In this document: one piece after another, positions 44,609 through 54,027 of the stretch
Position numbering within the stretch: the first letter of the stretch is position 1
Layout: each line of letters opens with the position of its first letter
Source: Peribacillus frigoritolerans
GTDB taxonomy: Bacteria; Bacillota; Bacilli; Bacillales; DSM-1321
DNA length: 64,000 nucleotides
Assembly: GCF_040250305.1 (NCBI RefSeq)
Contig: NZ_CP158190.1
Coordinates: 4,868,001-4,932,000 of the forward strand
Direction: 5' to 3'
Notes under the pieces: generated by a model
The model's database searches: none
Told to the model about the DNA's origin: nothing
The model's input: only the letters and a program-made list of their open reading frames with translations
Position numbers and translations under genes: made by a program

Positions 44609-44872
44609 TTAATGTCGCAGTAAAGTCATTTCATTCCTCAATTGATTCAACTGCTGCTTCATCCGCGAAAGCATTTCCCGTTGCTGGTCATTCGAACTGG
44701 CATACAATCGTTCCATATCCGTCAAAGCCTCTTCGATATACCTTTGCGAATTTTGAAATTGTTCATCATCATAATGCTCCTGCCGTGAGGCCTCGTTGAA
44801 TTCAAACTCTGCAAAATGGAGAGCACCTTCACATTGCTCTAAAAAATGATCGACGGATTGTCTGGTTGCCAT
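44609..44872 (-). CDS. ytzC: DUF2524 family protein (YtzC)
   Basis: 87 aa from ATG 44872 (MATRQSVDHFLEQCEGALHF) behind AAGGAGAGG; the longer frame from 44935 lacks a ribosome site. All-helical, acidic and glutamine-rich, probably a coiled-coil hairpin. It matches YtzC in size and in its position near leuS/ytq genes. Function unknown. Confidence 0.82.
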   Translation of the reverse strand: MATRQSVDHFLEQCEGALHFAEFEFNEASRQEHYDDEQFQNSQRYIEEALTDMERLYASSNDQQREMLSRMKQQLNQLRNEMTLLRH

Positions 44873-44967
44873 TTCAAACCCTCTCCTTCGAATCTCATTT
44901 GGATGATTCGGAATCATCTTGTCTAGTTTGAGCAAATAACGGGTGGATTATCATTTTTTTTGAGCAA

Positions 44968-45474
44968 TCAACCTTTATCCCAAAACTTTTCACCTTGATG
45001 GGAAATGAATTGCTCAATCCATTCGGCAAAACCCATGTGGAGTTTCTCGCCTTCTTCAAAATCATCGATATGGCCTTTTACCATTAAATACTCCTTATCG
45101 CCTTTAGCGACGGCTTCCCCATCAATGACGATATTATCTTGATAAATGCAGGCCACTTTATAGCATCCCTCGTAGGAATTTTCATATGTGTAATTAATAA
45201 TATCATCCAGGCTGTATAAATCATTTTCCCCGCCCGATTCTCGTGTTTCGAACAGACGGCATCCATTGGTTATTTTTAAAAACTCCTTATAATCCTCGGG
45301 CAGAAGCAGTCCGGTTTTCTTTTCAAAGGAATGAATTTGTTCATCCGAAGCAGGTGAATTGAAGGTGCAAGTGGCTTTGTATATGAATCCATCTTCATTT
45401 TCTTCGATCACCTGATTATTTTCGGCTAATTTCTTTTTCATTTGATTAATCGCTTCTTCAACTTGACCGGTCAT
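44968..45474 (-). CDS. SMI1/KNR4 (SUKH) family protein
   Basis: 168 aa from ATG 45474 (MTGQVEEAINQMKKKL), with GGGAG 9 nt upstream; the frame extends to 45504. The SUKH fold signature is FNSPASDEQIHSFEKKTGLL, LPEDYKEFLKITNG and later GFAEWIEQFI. Many SUKH proteins are immunity partners of polymorphic toxins, but no toxin gene is adjacent here, so this may be an orphan immunity protein or a housekeeping SUKH member. Confidence 0.82.
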   Translation of the reverse strand: MTGQVEEAINQMKKKLAENNQVIEENEDGFIYKATCTFNSPASDEQIHSFEKKTGLLLPEDYKEFLKITNGCRLFETRESGGENDLYSLDDIINYTYENSYEGCYKVACIYQDNIVIDGEAVAKGDKEYLMVKGHIDDFEEGEKLHMGFAEWIEQFISHQGEKFWDKG

Positions 45475-45642
45475 GTCCATCAGCTCCCGATTGGATATAG
45501 TCATTCAAAGATATACTGGAAATAGCAGCAAAATGTTTAGCCCTCAAGTATACAGTATACGCTTATTTTTCAAAAAAAGACCTAGCTGCGAGAATGTTGT
45601 ATAATATATGTTGCGATTTAATTTATTTAGGAGGTTGCTGAT

Positions 45643-46602
45643 TTGAATCAGGCAAACCCGTTTATATATGCAACGGATAACAAACGATATCATACATGGA
45701 ATTACCACCTGAGGGAACATTTTGGACATAAGGTTTTTAAAGTTGCCCTGGATGGCGGCTTTGACTGCCCGAACCGTGATGGCACCGTCGCACATGGCGG
45801 CTGTACCTTCTGCAGTGCCTCAGGCTCTGGTGACTTTGCGGGCAACAGGGTTGAACCCCTCGACGTCCAGTTTAAGAAGATCAGCGAACGGATGCATCAC
45901 AAATGGAAAGATGGAAAATATATGGCCTATTTCCAAGCGTTCACGAATACGCATGCCCCAGTGGAAGAACTTCGCGAGAAATATGAAAGTGTATTGACCC
46001 AGGAGGGTGTCGTCGGTCTCTCCATTGCGACACGTCCGGATTGCCTTCCAGATGATGTAGTCGAGTATTTAGCCGAATTGAACGAACGGACCTACCTTTG
46101 GGTGGAGCTGGGTCTCCAGACAGTTCATGAAAAGACCGCGACGATGATCAACCGTGCCCATGACTTCGATAGCTACAAAGAAGGCGTCGATAAACTGCGG
46201 AAACATGGGATCCGCATATGCTCCCATATCATCAATGGCCTTCCTCAGGAAGATTACGGCATGATGCTGGAAACAGCCCGGGAAGTTGCCAAACTCGATG
46301 TGCAGGGGATAAAGATCCATTTACTTCATTTATTAAAAGGGACACCGATGGTCAAACAATACGAAAAAGGCCTGCTCGAGTTTCTTGACCGTGACGATTA
46401 TGTCAGCCTGGTATGTGACCAGCTGGAAATAATCCCTCCAGAAATGATCGTTCACCGCATTACGGGTGACGGTCCGATCGATTTGATGATCGGTCCAATG
46501 TGGAGCGTCAATAAATGGGATGTCTTGAACGCCATTGATGCCGAATTGAAACGCCGTAACAGCTGGCAAGGAAAAAATCATCATACGGAGGTACAATCAT
46601 GA
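45643..46602 (+). CDS. ytqA: Radical SAM protein YtqA (TIGR01212 family)
   Basis: 319 aa from a TTG start behind AGGAGG. The cluster-binding cysteines are in FDCPNRDGTVAHGG and CTFCSAS (C-x11-C-x2-C), followed by the radical SAM barrel (LSIATRPDCLPDDVVEYLAE, WVELGLQTVHEKT). In B. subtilis YtqA and YtqB have been tied to making the mnm5 group on tRNA wobble uridine. The ATGA overlap with ytqB supports coupled action. Confidence 0.92.
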   Translation: MNQANPFIYATDNKRYHTWNYHLREHFGHKVFKVALDGGFDCPNRDGTVAHGGCTFCSASGSGDFAGNRVEPLDVQFKKISERMHHKWKDGKYMAYFQAFTNTHAPVEELREKYESVLTQEGVVGLSIATRPDCLPDDVVEYLAELNERTYLWVELGLQTVHEKTATMINRAHDFDSYKEGVDKLRKHGIRICSHIINGLPQEDYGMMLETAREVAKLDVQGIKIHLLHLLKGTPMVKQYEKGLLEFLDRDDYVSLVCDQLEIIPPEMIVHRITGDGPIDLMIGPMWSVNKWDVLNAIDAELKRRNSWQGKNHHTEVQS

Positions 46603-47171
46603 AGCTTGACCGAATTTTGCCATTCGCCAGGATTCTGCTTGAAAAAGCGGTCCATCCCGGGGATATAACCATTGATTGCACGATGGGCAACGGTTTTGAT
46701 ACGGTCTTTCTTGCAGGACTTACAGGTGAAAACGGGCATGTCTATAGTTTTGATATTCAGAAAGAAGCGATCCAAACCACAGCGGCGAAACTAAAGGCCG
46801 AGAATTTACAAGAGTGCTGCACCCTCATTCACGATGGGCATCAACATTTGAGCAAATACATCGGGAAAGAGCATTCCGGAAAGGTCACGGGTGCCATATT
46901 AAACCTGGGCTACCTTCCTGGCGGTGACAAATCAATCATCACCCAAGCCGATACGACGATATCAGCCATTGAACAGCTATTCGAACTGCTGGCGCCTGAA
47001 GGCATCATCATCCTCGTCATTTACCATGGTCATCCAGGGGGATCGGCAGAACGGGATGCATTGATGGATTATGTACAGAACTTCCCTCAACAGAAAGCCC
47101 ATATCCTGAAATACGGGTTCATCAACCAATCAAACAATCCGCCATTCATTGTCGCGATTGAAAAGAGATGA
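46599..47171 (+). CDS. ytqB: SAM-dependent methyltransferase YtqB/MnmM
   Basis: A 190-aa class I methyltransferase with SAM motif TIDCTMGNGFDTVFLAGL, acidic loop SFDIQKEAI and catalytic-region GAILNLGYLPGGDKSI. It corresponds to B. subtilis YtqB, reported as MnmM, which methylates nm5(s2)U34 in tRNA. It overlaps ytqA by four bases and is followed by a terminator. Confidence 0.92.
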   Translation: MKLDRILPFARILLEKAVHPGDITIDCTMGNGFDTVFLAGLTGENGHVYSFDIQKEAIQTTAAKLKAENLQECCTLIHDGHQHLSKYIGKEHSGKVTGAILNLGYLPGGDKSIITQADTTISAIEQLFELLAPEGIIILVIYHGHPGGSAERDALMDYVQNFPQQKAHILKYGFINQSNNPPFIVAIEKR

Positions 47172-47179
47172 TAAATCTG

Positions 47180-47207
47180 ACACCGTTCTGTTCGAACGGT
47201 GTTTTTT
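47180..47207 (+). terminator. Terminator of ytqAB
   Basis: ACACCGTTC / GAACGGTGT 9-bp stem, 5-nt loop, six T. Confidence 0.85.
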
Positions 47208-47306
47208 CAATCCCAACTCGCAGAAGCAGAATTACCAATCACAACATTTTGAATTTTTCGTCTATAATGATTATAATGATAGAAAATAGATAAGAGGGTG
47301 CAGAAA

Positions 47307-47702
47307 ATGGAACATTTGCCTACTTCATTACTGACGGATATATTGTCTGAAAAAATCAAAAGGGATTCAAGTGAACAATACGGGGAGTTTGTCAGCTCGC
47401 TTAACTCGTTGACAGAAAACCAAAAAACCATGGAGGACCTCAAACAATTCGATCACCATTTTGATAGGTTCCTGCCACAGCTCGATTTAATGATTTCCAC
47501 TCAAAACCATGAAGCGATCATGAATATGAAAGCGACGCTTTTGGACCTATTCGCCAATGACTTAACCTTCAAATCCATTTATCTTCTATCAACCGCATTA
47601 TCCAATAAAAAAGAACTTACACACTTGAACCAATTTATGTACCCGGTTACTTTCTGGGCACCGGTGATCAAGTCGAACGAGTTGCTTAAAAACGCAGGCT
47701 GA
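47307..47702 (+). CDS. Hypothetical helical protein
   Basis: 131 aa from ATG 47307 behind AAGAGGGTG (MEHLPTSLLTDILSEKIKRD). Predicted all-helical and soluble with no cysteine, about the size of small scaffold proteins. I do not recognise the family. It has a promoter-like TATAATGATTATAATG region upstream and its own terminator, so it looks like a real single gene. Confidence 0.7.
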   Translation: MEHLPTSLLTDILSEKIKRDSSEQYGEFVSSLNSLTENQKTMEDLKQFDHHFDRFLPQLDLMISTQNHEAIMNMKATLLDLFANDLTFKSIYLLSTALSNKKELTHLNQFMYPVTFWAPVIKSNELLKNAG

Positions 47703-47710
47703 TTCAAATA

Positions 47711-47746
47711 AAAAAACTGCCGAAGGTCTAACCTCGGCAGTTTTTT
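47711..47746. terminator. Bidirectional terminator
   Basis: AAAAAACTGCCGA / TCGGCAGTTTTTT 13-bp stem between convergent genes; U tracts in both directions. Confidence 0.88.
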
Positions 47747-47769
47747 ATTTATCCTGAAGTATGTACTGA

Positions 47770-48573
47770 TCAAACGACATACCCTAATATTTTTAAACGG
47801 TTTTCAACAAAACTCAGTGCATATTGAAATACATCATCACGCTCTGGTTCATTGAAGATTTCATGATATAGCTTCGGCCATTCCTTATATTGCTTTTCAC
47901 TGGCCAAGTTATAATTAAACCACTCACGAACCGCCTTCTTGTTCACGACTCGGTCATCTCCACCCTGCATGACCAAAAGCGGCACATCCTGAAATTCAGG
48001 AATCTCTTCAAAAGCATCCTTCATAGCCTGTGCAAGCTCGCGATACCAGCGAACCGAAACCCTTGTGATATATAATGTATCGTTTCTATCGGATTCACGG
48101 ATTTCTGCGCTTCTCGTCGCCATTTCAGGTGTCAATCCAGATTCAACCCTGAACTTAGGCATCACGATGTTCAAACCATGCGAGATGGTTGTAAGGAACT
48201 TCGGCGGCTTCGTCACGAGGCCCAAGCATGGAGAAGAAAGAATTACCCCTGCAATGTCCCATTCCTCTTCCTGAAGAAGGCGTATCGAAATCAAACCACC
48301 CATGCTGTGTCCAAGTAAAAAGACCGGCAACGAATATTCGTAAGCCTCTTCTATCCAGCTTTTCACTTCGTCCAAATACTCATCAAAGGAATCGATATGT
48401 CCCCGGTAGGCGCGAGTAGTCATACCCTGCCCAGGAAGGTCGCCCATGACGACATGGTATCCAGCCGAAAGCCACATTTGTGTTACCCACTTATAACGTC
48501 CGTGATGTTCCATTGCCCCATGAATGATGACAATGACGCCCTTTGCGTCTCCTTCTGTCTCCCATTTCCACAT
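47770..48573 (-). CDS. ytpA: Phospholipase/lysophospholipase YtpA
   Basis: 267 aa from ATG 48573 (MWKWETEGDAKGVIVIIHGA) behind AAAGGGGGA. An alpha/beta hydrolase with oxyanion HGAMEHHGRY, nucleophile elbow LLGHSMGGL, and an acid/histidine pair in GGDDRVV and LYHEIFNEP. B. subtilis YtpA makes the lysophospholipid antibiotic bacilysocin. Its position near ytoA and ytqAB supports orthology. Confidence 0.88.
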   Translation of the reverse strand: MWKWETEGDAKGVIVIIHGAMEHHGRYKWVTQMWLSAGYHVVMGDLPGQGMTTRAYRGHIDSFDEYLDEVKSWIEEAYEYSLPVFLLGHSMGGLISIRLLQEEEWDIAGVILSSPCLGLVTKPPKFLTTISHGLNIVMPKFRVESGLTPEMATRSAEIRESDRNDTLYITRVSVRWYRELAQAMKDAFEEIPEFQDVPLLVMQGGDDRVVNKKAVREWFNYNLASEKQYKEWPKLYHEIFNEPERDDVFQYALSFVENRLKILGYVV

Positions 48574-48780
48574 TCGAAATCCCCCTTTCACTTTTCACTT
48601 GTTGTGTACGATCCATGATAGTTAAAATAATATATATAAATTATAACCATATTCGTGATTTTCGACAAAAAAGAAATCTAACAAGTTGTACATTGCTATT
48701 ATAAATAGCCAAGTGTATATGCATACGGTATATTAAAATAATACATAAAAACACTCACTTCGGAAAGGAAATGATTGAAA

Positions 48781-49302
48781 ATGATTATTTATCCGTATAA
48801 AGGCAAAGAACCTGAAATCGCCGAAAGCGCTTATATTGCTGAGAATGCTGTCGTGACAGGTGATGTCAAAATTGGCGACGAAACATCAATTTGGTTCAAT
48901 TCCGTCATTCGCGGTGATGTATCCCCAACCATCATCGGGAAAAAAGTCAGTATACAGGATAACAGCGTCCTGCACCAAAGCCCAAATAATCCATTGATCA
49001 TCGAGGATGAAGTAACCATTGGCCATCAGGTCATTTTACATAGCTGTAAAGTCCGTAAAGGAGCTCTGATCGGCATGGGATCGATTGTACTTGATGAAGC
49101 CGAAATCGGCGAAGGGGCCTTCATCGGTGCCGGCAGTCTCGTTCCCCAAGGTAAAGTCATTCCACCGAACATGCTGGCATTCGGACGCCCAGCTAAAGTC
49201 ATTCGCGAAATCAACGAAGAAGATCGCCAGGATATGGAACGCATCGTTCGCGAATATGCCGAAAAAGGACAATACTATAAAACGGCGGAACGAATAAAGT
49301 GA
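48781..49302 (+). CDS. ytoA: Gamma-carbonic anhydrase-like protein YtoA
   Basis: 173 aa from ATG 48781 (MIIYPYKGKEPEIAESAYIA); a TTG at 48775 is possible since AAGGAA is 10 nt from the ATG. A hexapeptide left-handed beta-helix has metal-binding histidines in SVLHQSPNNPL and GHQVILHS, as in gamma-class carbonic anhydrases. Activity is not proven for this subgroup. Confidence 0.9.
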   Translation: MIIYPYKGKEPEIAESAYIAENAVVTGDVKIGDETSIWFNSVIRGDVSPTIIGKKVSIQDNSVLHQSPNNPLIIEDEVTIGHQVILHSCKVRKGALIGMGSIVLDEAEIGEGAFIGAGSLVPQGKVIPPNMLAFGRPAKVIREINEEDRQDMERIVREYAEKGQYYKTAERIK

Positions 49303-49321
49303 ATTAACTGAAAGTTACGAG

Positions 49322-49437
49322 TATTGTACTCAAACTCACGAGTAAACGTTCCAAATTCATGAGTAACGCTTCAACCTCACGAGTAGATGACCCAAACAAA
49401 CTTGTAAACGACCTTAACTCACGAGTTTTGCACATAT
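49322..49437. repeat. Tandem array 1b: short decayed CTCACGAGT array (reverse of array 1)
   Basis: CTCACGAGT, the complement of the ACTCGTGAG core, appears with 20-21 bp spacing at about 49342, 49382 and 49422. Degraded copies lie between and before them (TTACGAGTA, TTCATGAGTA, AACTTGTAAA). About six units in all, more diverged than array 1, in the ytoA-metK gap. Confidence 0.85.
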
Positions 49438-49493
49438 TTTATATTTCTTTGGGATTTCTTGAATTATTCCCGCTGAGGGTAAAATTAATCCAC

Positions 49494-49531
49494 AAAAAAA
49501 GGTGCCCCGCAAATTGCGGGACACCTTTTTT
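49494..49531. terminator. Bidirectional terminator ytoA/metK
   Basis: AAAAAAGGTGCCCCGC / GCGGGACACCTTTTTT with one mismatch, 5-nt loop, U tracts both ways. Confidence 0.9.
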
Positions 49532-49538
49532 ATATGAT

Positions 49539-50732
49539 TTACGCTTGTGCTTTTAATGTTTCTGCTTTGTCCGTACGTTCCCATGGAAGATCGACATCTG
49601 TACGGCCAAAGTGTCCGTATGCAGCTGTTTGTTTGTAGATCGGGCGACGAAGGTCAAGCATTTTGATGATGCCAGCTGGACGAAGGTCGAAGTTGGCGCG
49701 AACTAGGTCAACAAGGACTTCTTCGCTAACTGTACCAGTTCCGAACGTATCAATTGAAATCGATACAGGCTCTGCCACACCAATTGCGTATGCCAATTGA
49801 ACTTCCGCTTTGTCGGCAAGGCCTGCTGCCACGATGTTTTTCGCAACGTAACGAGCAGCGTATGCAGCAGAACGGTCAACTTTAGTAGCATCCTTACCAG
49901 AGAATGCACCGCCGCCATGACGAGCGTATCCGCCGTAAGTATCGACTATGATTTTACGTCCAGTAAGACCAGCATCCCCTTGAGGTCCGCCAATTACGAA
50001 ACGGCCAGTAGGGTTGATGAAGTATTTAGTTTGAGCATCGATCAATTCAGCTGGAACGACAGCTTTGATCACATGTTCTTTTAGATCTGCTTGAATTTGT
50101 TCAAGTGTAATTTCTGCATCATGCTGTGTAGAGATAACGATCGTATCTACACGTACGGGACGGTTATTCTCATCATATTCCACTGTTACCTGTGTTTTAC
50201 CATCAGGGCGTAGGTAAGCAAGAGTTTCATCTTTACGAACTTGAGCCAAGCGGAATGAAAGTTTATGCGCCAATGAAATCGGAAGCGGCATAAGCTCTTC
50301 TGTTTCATTACAAGCAAATCCGAACATAAGACCTTGGTCCCCTGCACCGATTGCATCGATTTCTTCCTCAGACATGTTTCCTTCACGAGCTTCCAATGCT
50401 TTATCGACACCAGCTGCGATATCGGCAGACTGCTCATCAATGGAACTCAACACGGCACAAGTTTCAGCATCGAAACCGTATTTCGCACGTGTGTAGCCAA
50501 TTCCTTTAATCGTATCACGAACGATACGCGGAATATCCACGTAAGCGGACGTTGTAATTTCACCAGCAACAAGTACAAGACCTGTTGTTACACTAGTTTC
50601 ACACGCAACACGTGCATTTGCATCCTTAGCTAGGATAGCATCTAAAATGGAATCTGAAATCTGATCACAAATTTTGTCCGGATGGCCCTCTGTAACAGAT
50701 TCAGAAGTAAATAGACGTTTCTTTGACATCAT
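49539..50732 (-). CDS. metK: S-adenosylmethionine synthetase
   Basis: 397 aa with the diagnostic [13 protein letters not shown] near the N-terminus, [11 protein letters not shown] and [16 protein letters not shown] (P-loop-like). It makes SAM from methionine and ATP. GGAGGAAAT precedes the start. A SAM-I riboswitch in the leader gives feedback control. Confidence 0.97.
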   Translation of the reverse strand: MMSKKRLFTSESVTEGHPDKICDQISDSILDAILAKDANARVACETSVTTGLVLVAGEITTSAYVDIPRIVRDTIKGIGYTRAKYGFDAETCAVLSSIDEQSADIAAGVDKALEAREGNMSEEEIDAIGAGDQGLMFGFACNETEELMPLPISLAHKLSFRLAQVRKDETLAYLRPDGKTQVTVEYDENNRPVRVDTIVISTQHDAEITLEQIQADLKEHVIKAVVPAELIDAQTKYFINPTGRFVIGGPQGDAGLTGRKIIVDTYGGYARHGGGAFSGKDATKVDRSAAYAARYVAKNIVAAGLADKAEVQLAYAIGVAEPVSISIDTFGTGTVSEEVLVDLVRANFDLRPAGIIKMLDLRRPIYKQTAAYGHFGRTDVDLPWERTDKAETLKAQA

Positions 50733-50837
50733 ATTTCCTCCTTGGAAGTTAGTATGTTGTAGGCATAAGCCTGTTTTTTACGGAACTCGTTTCCCTCATT
50801 AGTTTCAACTATAGACACAGAATTACTTATAAAAAAC

Positions 50838-50871
50838 ACAAAAACCTTCCCTGGCAAATGAGGAAAGGTTT
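50838..50871 (-). terminator. Expression-platform terminator of the metK riboswitch
   Basis: AAACCTTTCC / GGGAAGGTTT with a U-rich tail on the minus strand, 100 nt upstream of metK and 25 nt after the aptamer. Confidence 0.85.
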
Positions 50872-50895
50872 AAAATTCTGTCTTCTATCCTTTCA

Positions 50896-51058
50896 CTCTT
50901 ATCGTTCAAGGGTTTTTTACCTTGCTCAGGTTAGCACCATCACCACTATTCCTTGAAGATCTTCGCTTTATTTTCGGCGATCGATCTTGGAGTCAAGTTC
51001 AATATGGCAGGTTGCTGGGTTTCAAAGGGCCTGTCCCTCCACCAACTCGGGATAAGAG
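50896..51058 (-). promoter_or_regulatory. SAM-I riboswitch (S box) of metK
   Basis: The P1 stem CUCUUAUC (51058) / GAUAAGAG (50896) encloses the conserved blocks GAGGGACAGGCCC, GAAACCCAGCAACC, GGUGCUAACCUG and GAGCAAGG. SAM binding should favour the terminator and switch metK off. The extra P3/P4 spacing is long but normal for metK leaders. Confidence 0.95.
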
Positions 51059-51069
51059 AATCCGTACAA

Positions 51070-51405
51070 TTTAAGATATTATCGTATCTGCTTGGAATTT
51101 GTCAATGCTTTTCTAAAAAGAACATTTCCGCCCAGTATGGCGTTCATTTGAAAAACATGTTGATACAGCGCCTTAGAAGGGTTTACAATGCAAAATACGA
51201 ATAGAAATGTTGAAAATTGCCATTAATAATAAGTATTAAGCAAACGAAAAACGACTTCACCATTGGAAATATATTGCTTACTTACTTCCTATTAAAATAA
51301 AATTGACTTCATTAAAGTATATGTGTTAAATCCTGACTCGGTTCCTGCCGGAATAAATGATTAACGCGACCAACTGAAAATAATCACAAATTAGAAGAAA
51401 TAGTA
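51070..51405. other. metK-pckA divergent gap
   Basis: AT-rich DNA that must hold the metK promoter (TTGACA on the minus strand near 51100) and upstream pckA sequences. I see no additional gene. Confidence 0.5.
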
Positions 51406-51433
51406 TAGACTATTTAAATGAATGTGTTATACT
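51406..51433 (+). promoter_or_regulatory. pckA promoter with overlapping CcpN box
   Basis: TAGACT, a 16-bp spacer and TATACT. The sequence TGTGTTATACT (51423-51433) matches the CcpN operator TRTGHYATAYW at every position and covers the -10 box, implying glycolytic repression of gluconeogenesis as in B. subtilis gapB/pckA. Confidence 0.8.
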
Positions 51434-51475
51434 AATTGTAATCTAAAAACTTAAACAAAGGAAGGTACCTCATAT

Positions 51476-53062
51476 ATGAATTCTGTAGATGTTTCTAATG
51501 AGTTACACCAGTTATTAACAGGAAACAATGTGCAAACTCAACTTTCAGTTCCTCAATTGGTCGAAAAAGTATTAAGCAGAAATGAAGGCGTTTTAACATC
51601 AACAGGCGCAGTAAAAGCTGAAACTGGCAAATATACTGGTCGTTCACCTAAAGATAAATTTATCGTGGAAGAAGCATCCGTTAAAGATAAAATCGATTGG
51701 GGTTCAGTGAACCAGCCAATTTCCGAAGATGTGTTCAATAAACTATATAATAAAGTAGTTGACTACCTAAAAGCAAAAGAAGAGATTTTTGTTTTTAAAG
51801 GTTTCGCTGGTGCAGACGAATCATCTCGTCTTCCAATCCGTGTTGTTAATGAATATGCTTGGCATAACCTTTTCGCCCATACTTTGTTCATCCGTCCAAA
51901 TGAAGAGGAACTAAGAGGTCACGAAGCTGAATTCACAATCCTTTCTGCACCTAACTTCAAAGCAGACCCAGAAGTGGACGGAACCACTTCCGAAACTTTC
52001 ATCATCGTTTCATTTGAACGCCGTACCATCCTGATCGGCGGAACGGAATATGCAGGAGAAATGAAAAAATCGATCTTCTCGATCATGAACTACTTACTTC
52101 CAGAGGCTGGAATCCTTCCAATGCATTGCTCTGCTAACGTAGGACGTGAAGGGGACGTCGCTTTATTCTTCGGACTGTCCGGTACAGGCAAAACAACTTT
52201 ATCAGCAGACACTAGCCGTAAACTGATTGGCGATGACGAGCACGGCTGGTCTTCTAACGGCGTATTCAACATCGAAGGCGGCTGCTATGCGAAAACGATC
52301 AATCTTTCACGTGAAAAAGAACCACAAATTTTCGATGCAATCCGTTTCGGTGCCGTATTGGAAAATGTTGTTGTTGATCCGGATACACGTGAAGCGAACT
52401 ATGATGACAGTTCATTGACTGAAAACACTCGTGCTGCTTACCAAATGCAAGCGATCGATAACATCGTGAACCCAAGTATTGCAGGACACCCAAATACAAT
52501 CATTTTCTTAACAGCTGATGCTTCAGGCGTTCTGCCTCCAATCAGCAAGCTCTCCAAAGAACAGGCAATGTTCCACTTCCTAAGTGGATACACTAGTAAA
52601 TTGGCTGGTACTGAAAGAGGCGTAACTTCACCGGAAGCTACATTCTCCACTTGCTTCGGATCACCATTCTTACCGCTTCCAGCTCAACGCTATGCTGAGA
52701 TGCTTGGTGATAAAATTGACGAGCACAATGCAAAGGTATATCTTGTCAACACTGGATGGACTGGCGGAGCATACGGAACTGGAAGCCGTATGAAACTTGC
52801 TTACACTCGTGCAATGGTACAAGCGGCACTTGAAGGTGAATTAGCGAACATCGAAACGATCAAAGATGATATCTTCGGCTTGGATATCCCGCTTCATGTT
52901 CCTGGTGTTCCTGATGAAGTGCTTCAGCCAATCAAGACTTGGGCAGATCCTGCCGCTTATAAAGAAGCAGCAACGGACCTTGCCGCACAATTCCGTGCTA
53001 ACTTCAAGAAATTCGGCAGCGTTCCAAGTGAAATCGAAGAACTTGGCGGACCGACAGCTTAA
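51476..53062 (+). CDS. pckA: Phosphoenolpyruvate carboxykinase (ATP)
   Basis: 528 aa with the kinase-1a loop [14 protein letters not shown], metal motif near [20 protein letters not shown] and the substrate-binding RSPKDKFIV. It converts oxaloacetate to PEP and CO2 with ATP for gluconeogenesis. GGAAGGTACC precedes the ATG. Single gene with a terminator. Confidence 0.97.
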   Translation: MNSVDVSNELHQLLTGNNVQTQLSVPQLVEKVLSRNEGVLTSTGAVKAETGKYTGRSPKDKFIVEEASVKDKIDWGSVNQPISEDVFNKLYNKVVDYLKAKEEIFVFKGFAGADESSRLPIRVVNEYAWHNLFAHTLFIRPNEEELRGHEAEFTILSAPNFKADPEVDGTTSETFIIVSFERRTILIGGTEYAGEMKKSIFSIMNYLLPEAGILPMHCSANVGREGDVALFFGLSGTGKTTLSADTSRKLIGDDEHGWSSNGVFNIEGGCYAKTINLSREKEPQIFDAIRFGAVLENVVVDPDTREANYDDSSLTENTRAAYQMQAIDNIVNPSIAGHPNTIIFLTADASGVLPPISKLSKEQAMFHFLSGYTSKLAGTERGVTSPEATFSTCFGSPFLPLPAQRYAEMLGDKIDEHNAKVYLVNTGWTGGAYGTGSRMKLAYTRAMVQAALEGELANIETIKDDIFGLDIPLHVPGVPDEVLQPIKTWADPAAYKEAATDLAAQFRANFKKFGSVPSEIEELGGPTA

Positions 53063-53072
53063 TAAATTACAC

Positions 53073-53102
53073 AAAAGGACCAAGCTCTTGCTTGGTCTTT
53101 TC
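53073..53102 (+). terminator. Terminator of pckA
   Basis: ACCAAGC / GCTTGGT stem extended by AAAAG/CTTTT, 4-nt loop. A related but weaker hairpin (AAAGGACCAACTC...) recurs at 53921. Confidence 0.8.
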
Positions 53103-53249
53103 AGTTTGTCGACAAGAAATGTCTCATTCCCGAACCATGATTTCAAAACATTACTTGGTTAACCTTCATGGTTTACTTTTTGAATGGAATCCCCAGAAAT
53201 TTGCTACAATCCTGCAACTGGCTATCCAAGACCCCGCTAGATACATCAG

Positions 53250-53840
53250 CGAGTAGTCCGAATAGTGAGGTGTAGATCGAATAAATTTGTGAACGGCCGA
53301 ATAATGTGTAGTGTAGGTGGATTAACGGCAACAACGGTCGAATATAGTGCCCTGGAGGTCGATTAACGGCGACAACGGTCGAATATAGTGCCCTGGAGGT
53401 CGATTAACGGCGACAACGGTCGAATATAGTGCCCTGGAGGTCGATTAACGGCGACAACGGCCGAATAATGTGCACTGGAGGTGGATTAACGGCGACAACG
53501 GCCGAATAATGTGCACTGGAGGTCGATTAACGGCGACAACGGTCGAATATAGTGCCCTGGAGGTCGATTAACTGCAGTGAACGGTCGAATAAAGTGCACT
53601 GGAGGTCGATTAACTGCAGTGAACGGTCGAATATAGTGCCCTGGAGGTCGATTAACGGCGACAACGGTCGAATATAGTGCCCTGGAGGTCGATTAACTGC
53701 AGTGAACGGTCGAATATAGTGCACTGGAGGTCGATTAACGGCGACAACTGCCGAATATAGTGCACTGGAGGTCGATTAACGGCGTCTTAGGTCAATAGTT
53801 CGTTCTAGGTCGAATAACGCCGGCAACGGCCTAATATCTG
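53250..53840. repeat. Tandem array 2: about 29 GGTCGAWTA cores every 20.4 bp
   Basis: Cores alternate GGTCGAATA and GGTCGATTA (variants GGCCGAATA, GGTGGATTA) from 53257 to 53828. The full higher-order unit is about 41 bp: core-TAGTGCCCTGGA then core-ACGGCGACAAC. Some units have ACTGCAGTGAAC in place of ACGGCGACAAC, keeping the phase. Outer copies are more decayed. It lies between the pckA terminator and wecC, about 960 bp without genes. Short open frames inside are not protein-like. Confidence 0.95.
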
Positions 53841-54027
53841 GCCAGCCAAGCCCCAGCCAGATTGTTTGGCGGAAAGGAAGCTGAATTTCTGAAACCAACT
53901 GGAACGTTTCTACAGTCTGAAAGGACCAACTCTTGCATGGTCCTTATCTTCATTGGAAAAAGGGCACTGTCATAGTCAGCGCCCCTTAATCCTTATTCCA
54001 ATATGGATTTTTTTGTCCAAGTTTTTT

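Noticed and set aside
53250..53840. CRISPR array
   Set aside because: Spacers are themselves repeated, the period is about 20 bp, and no cas genes are present.
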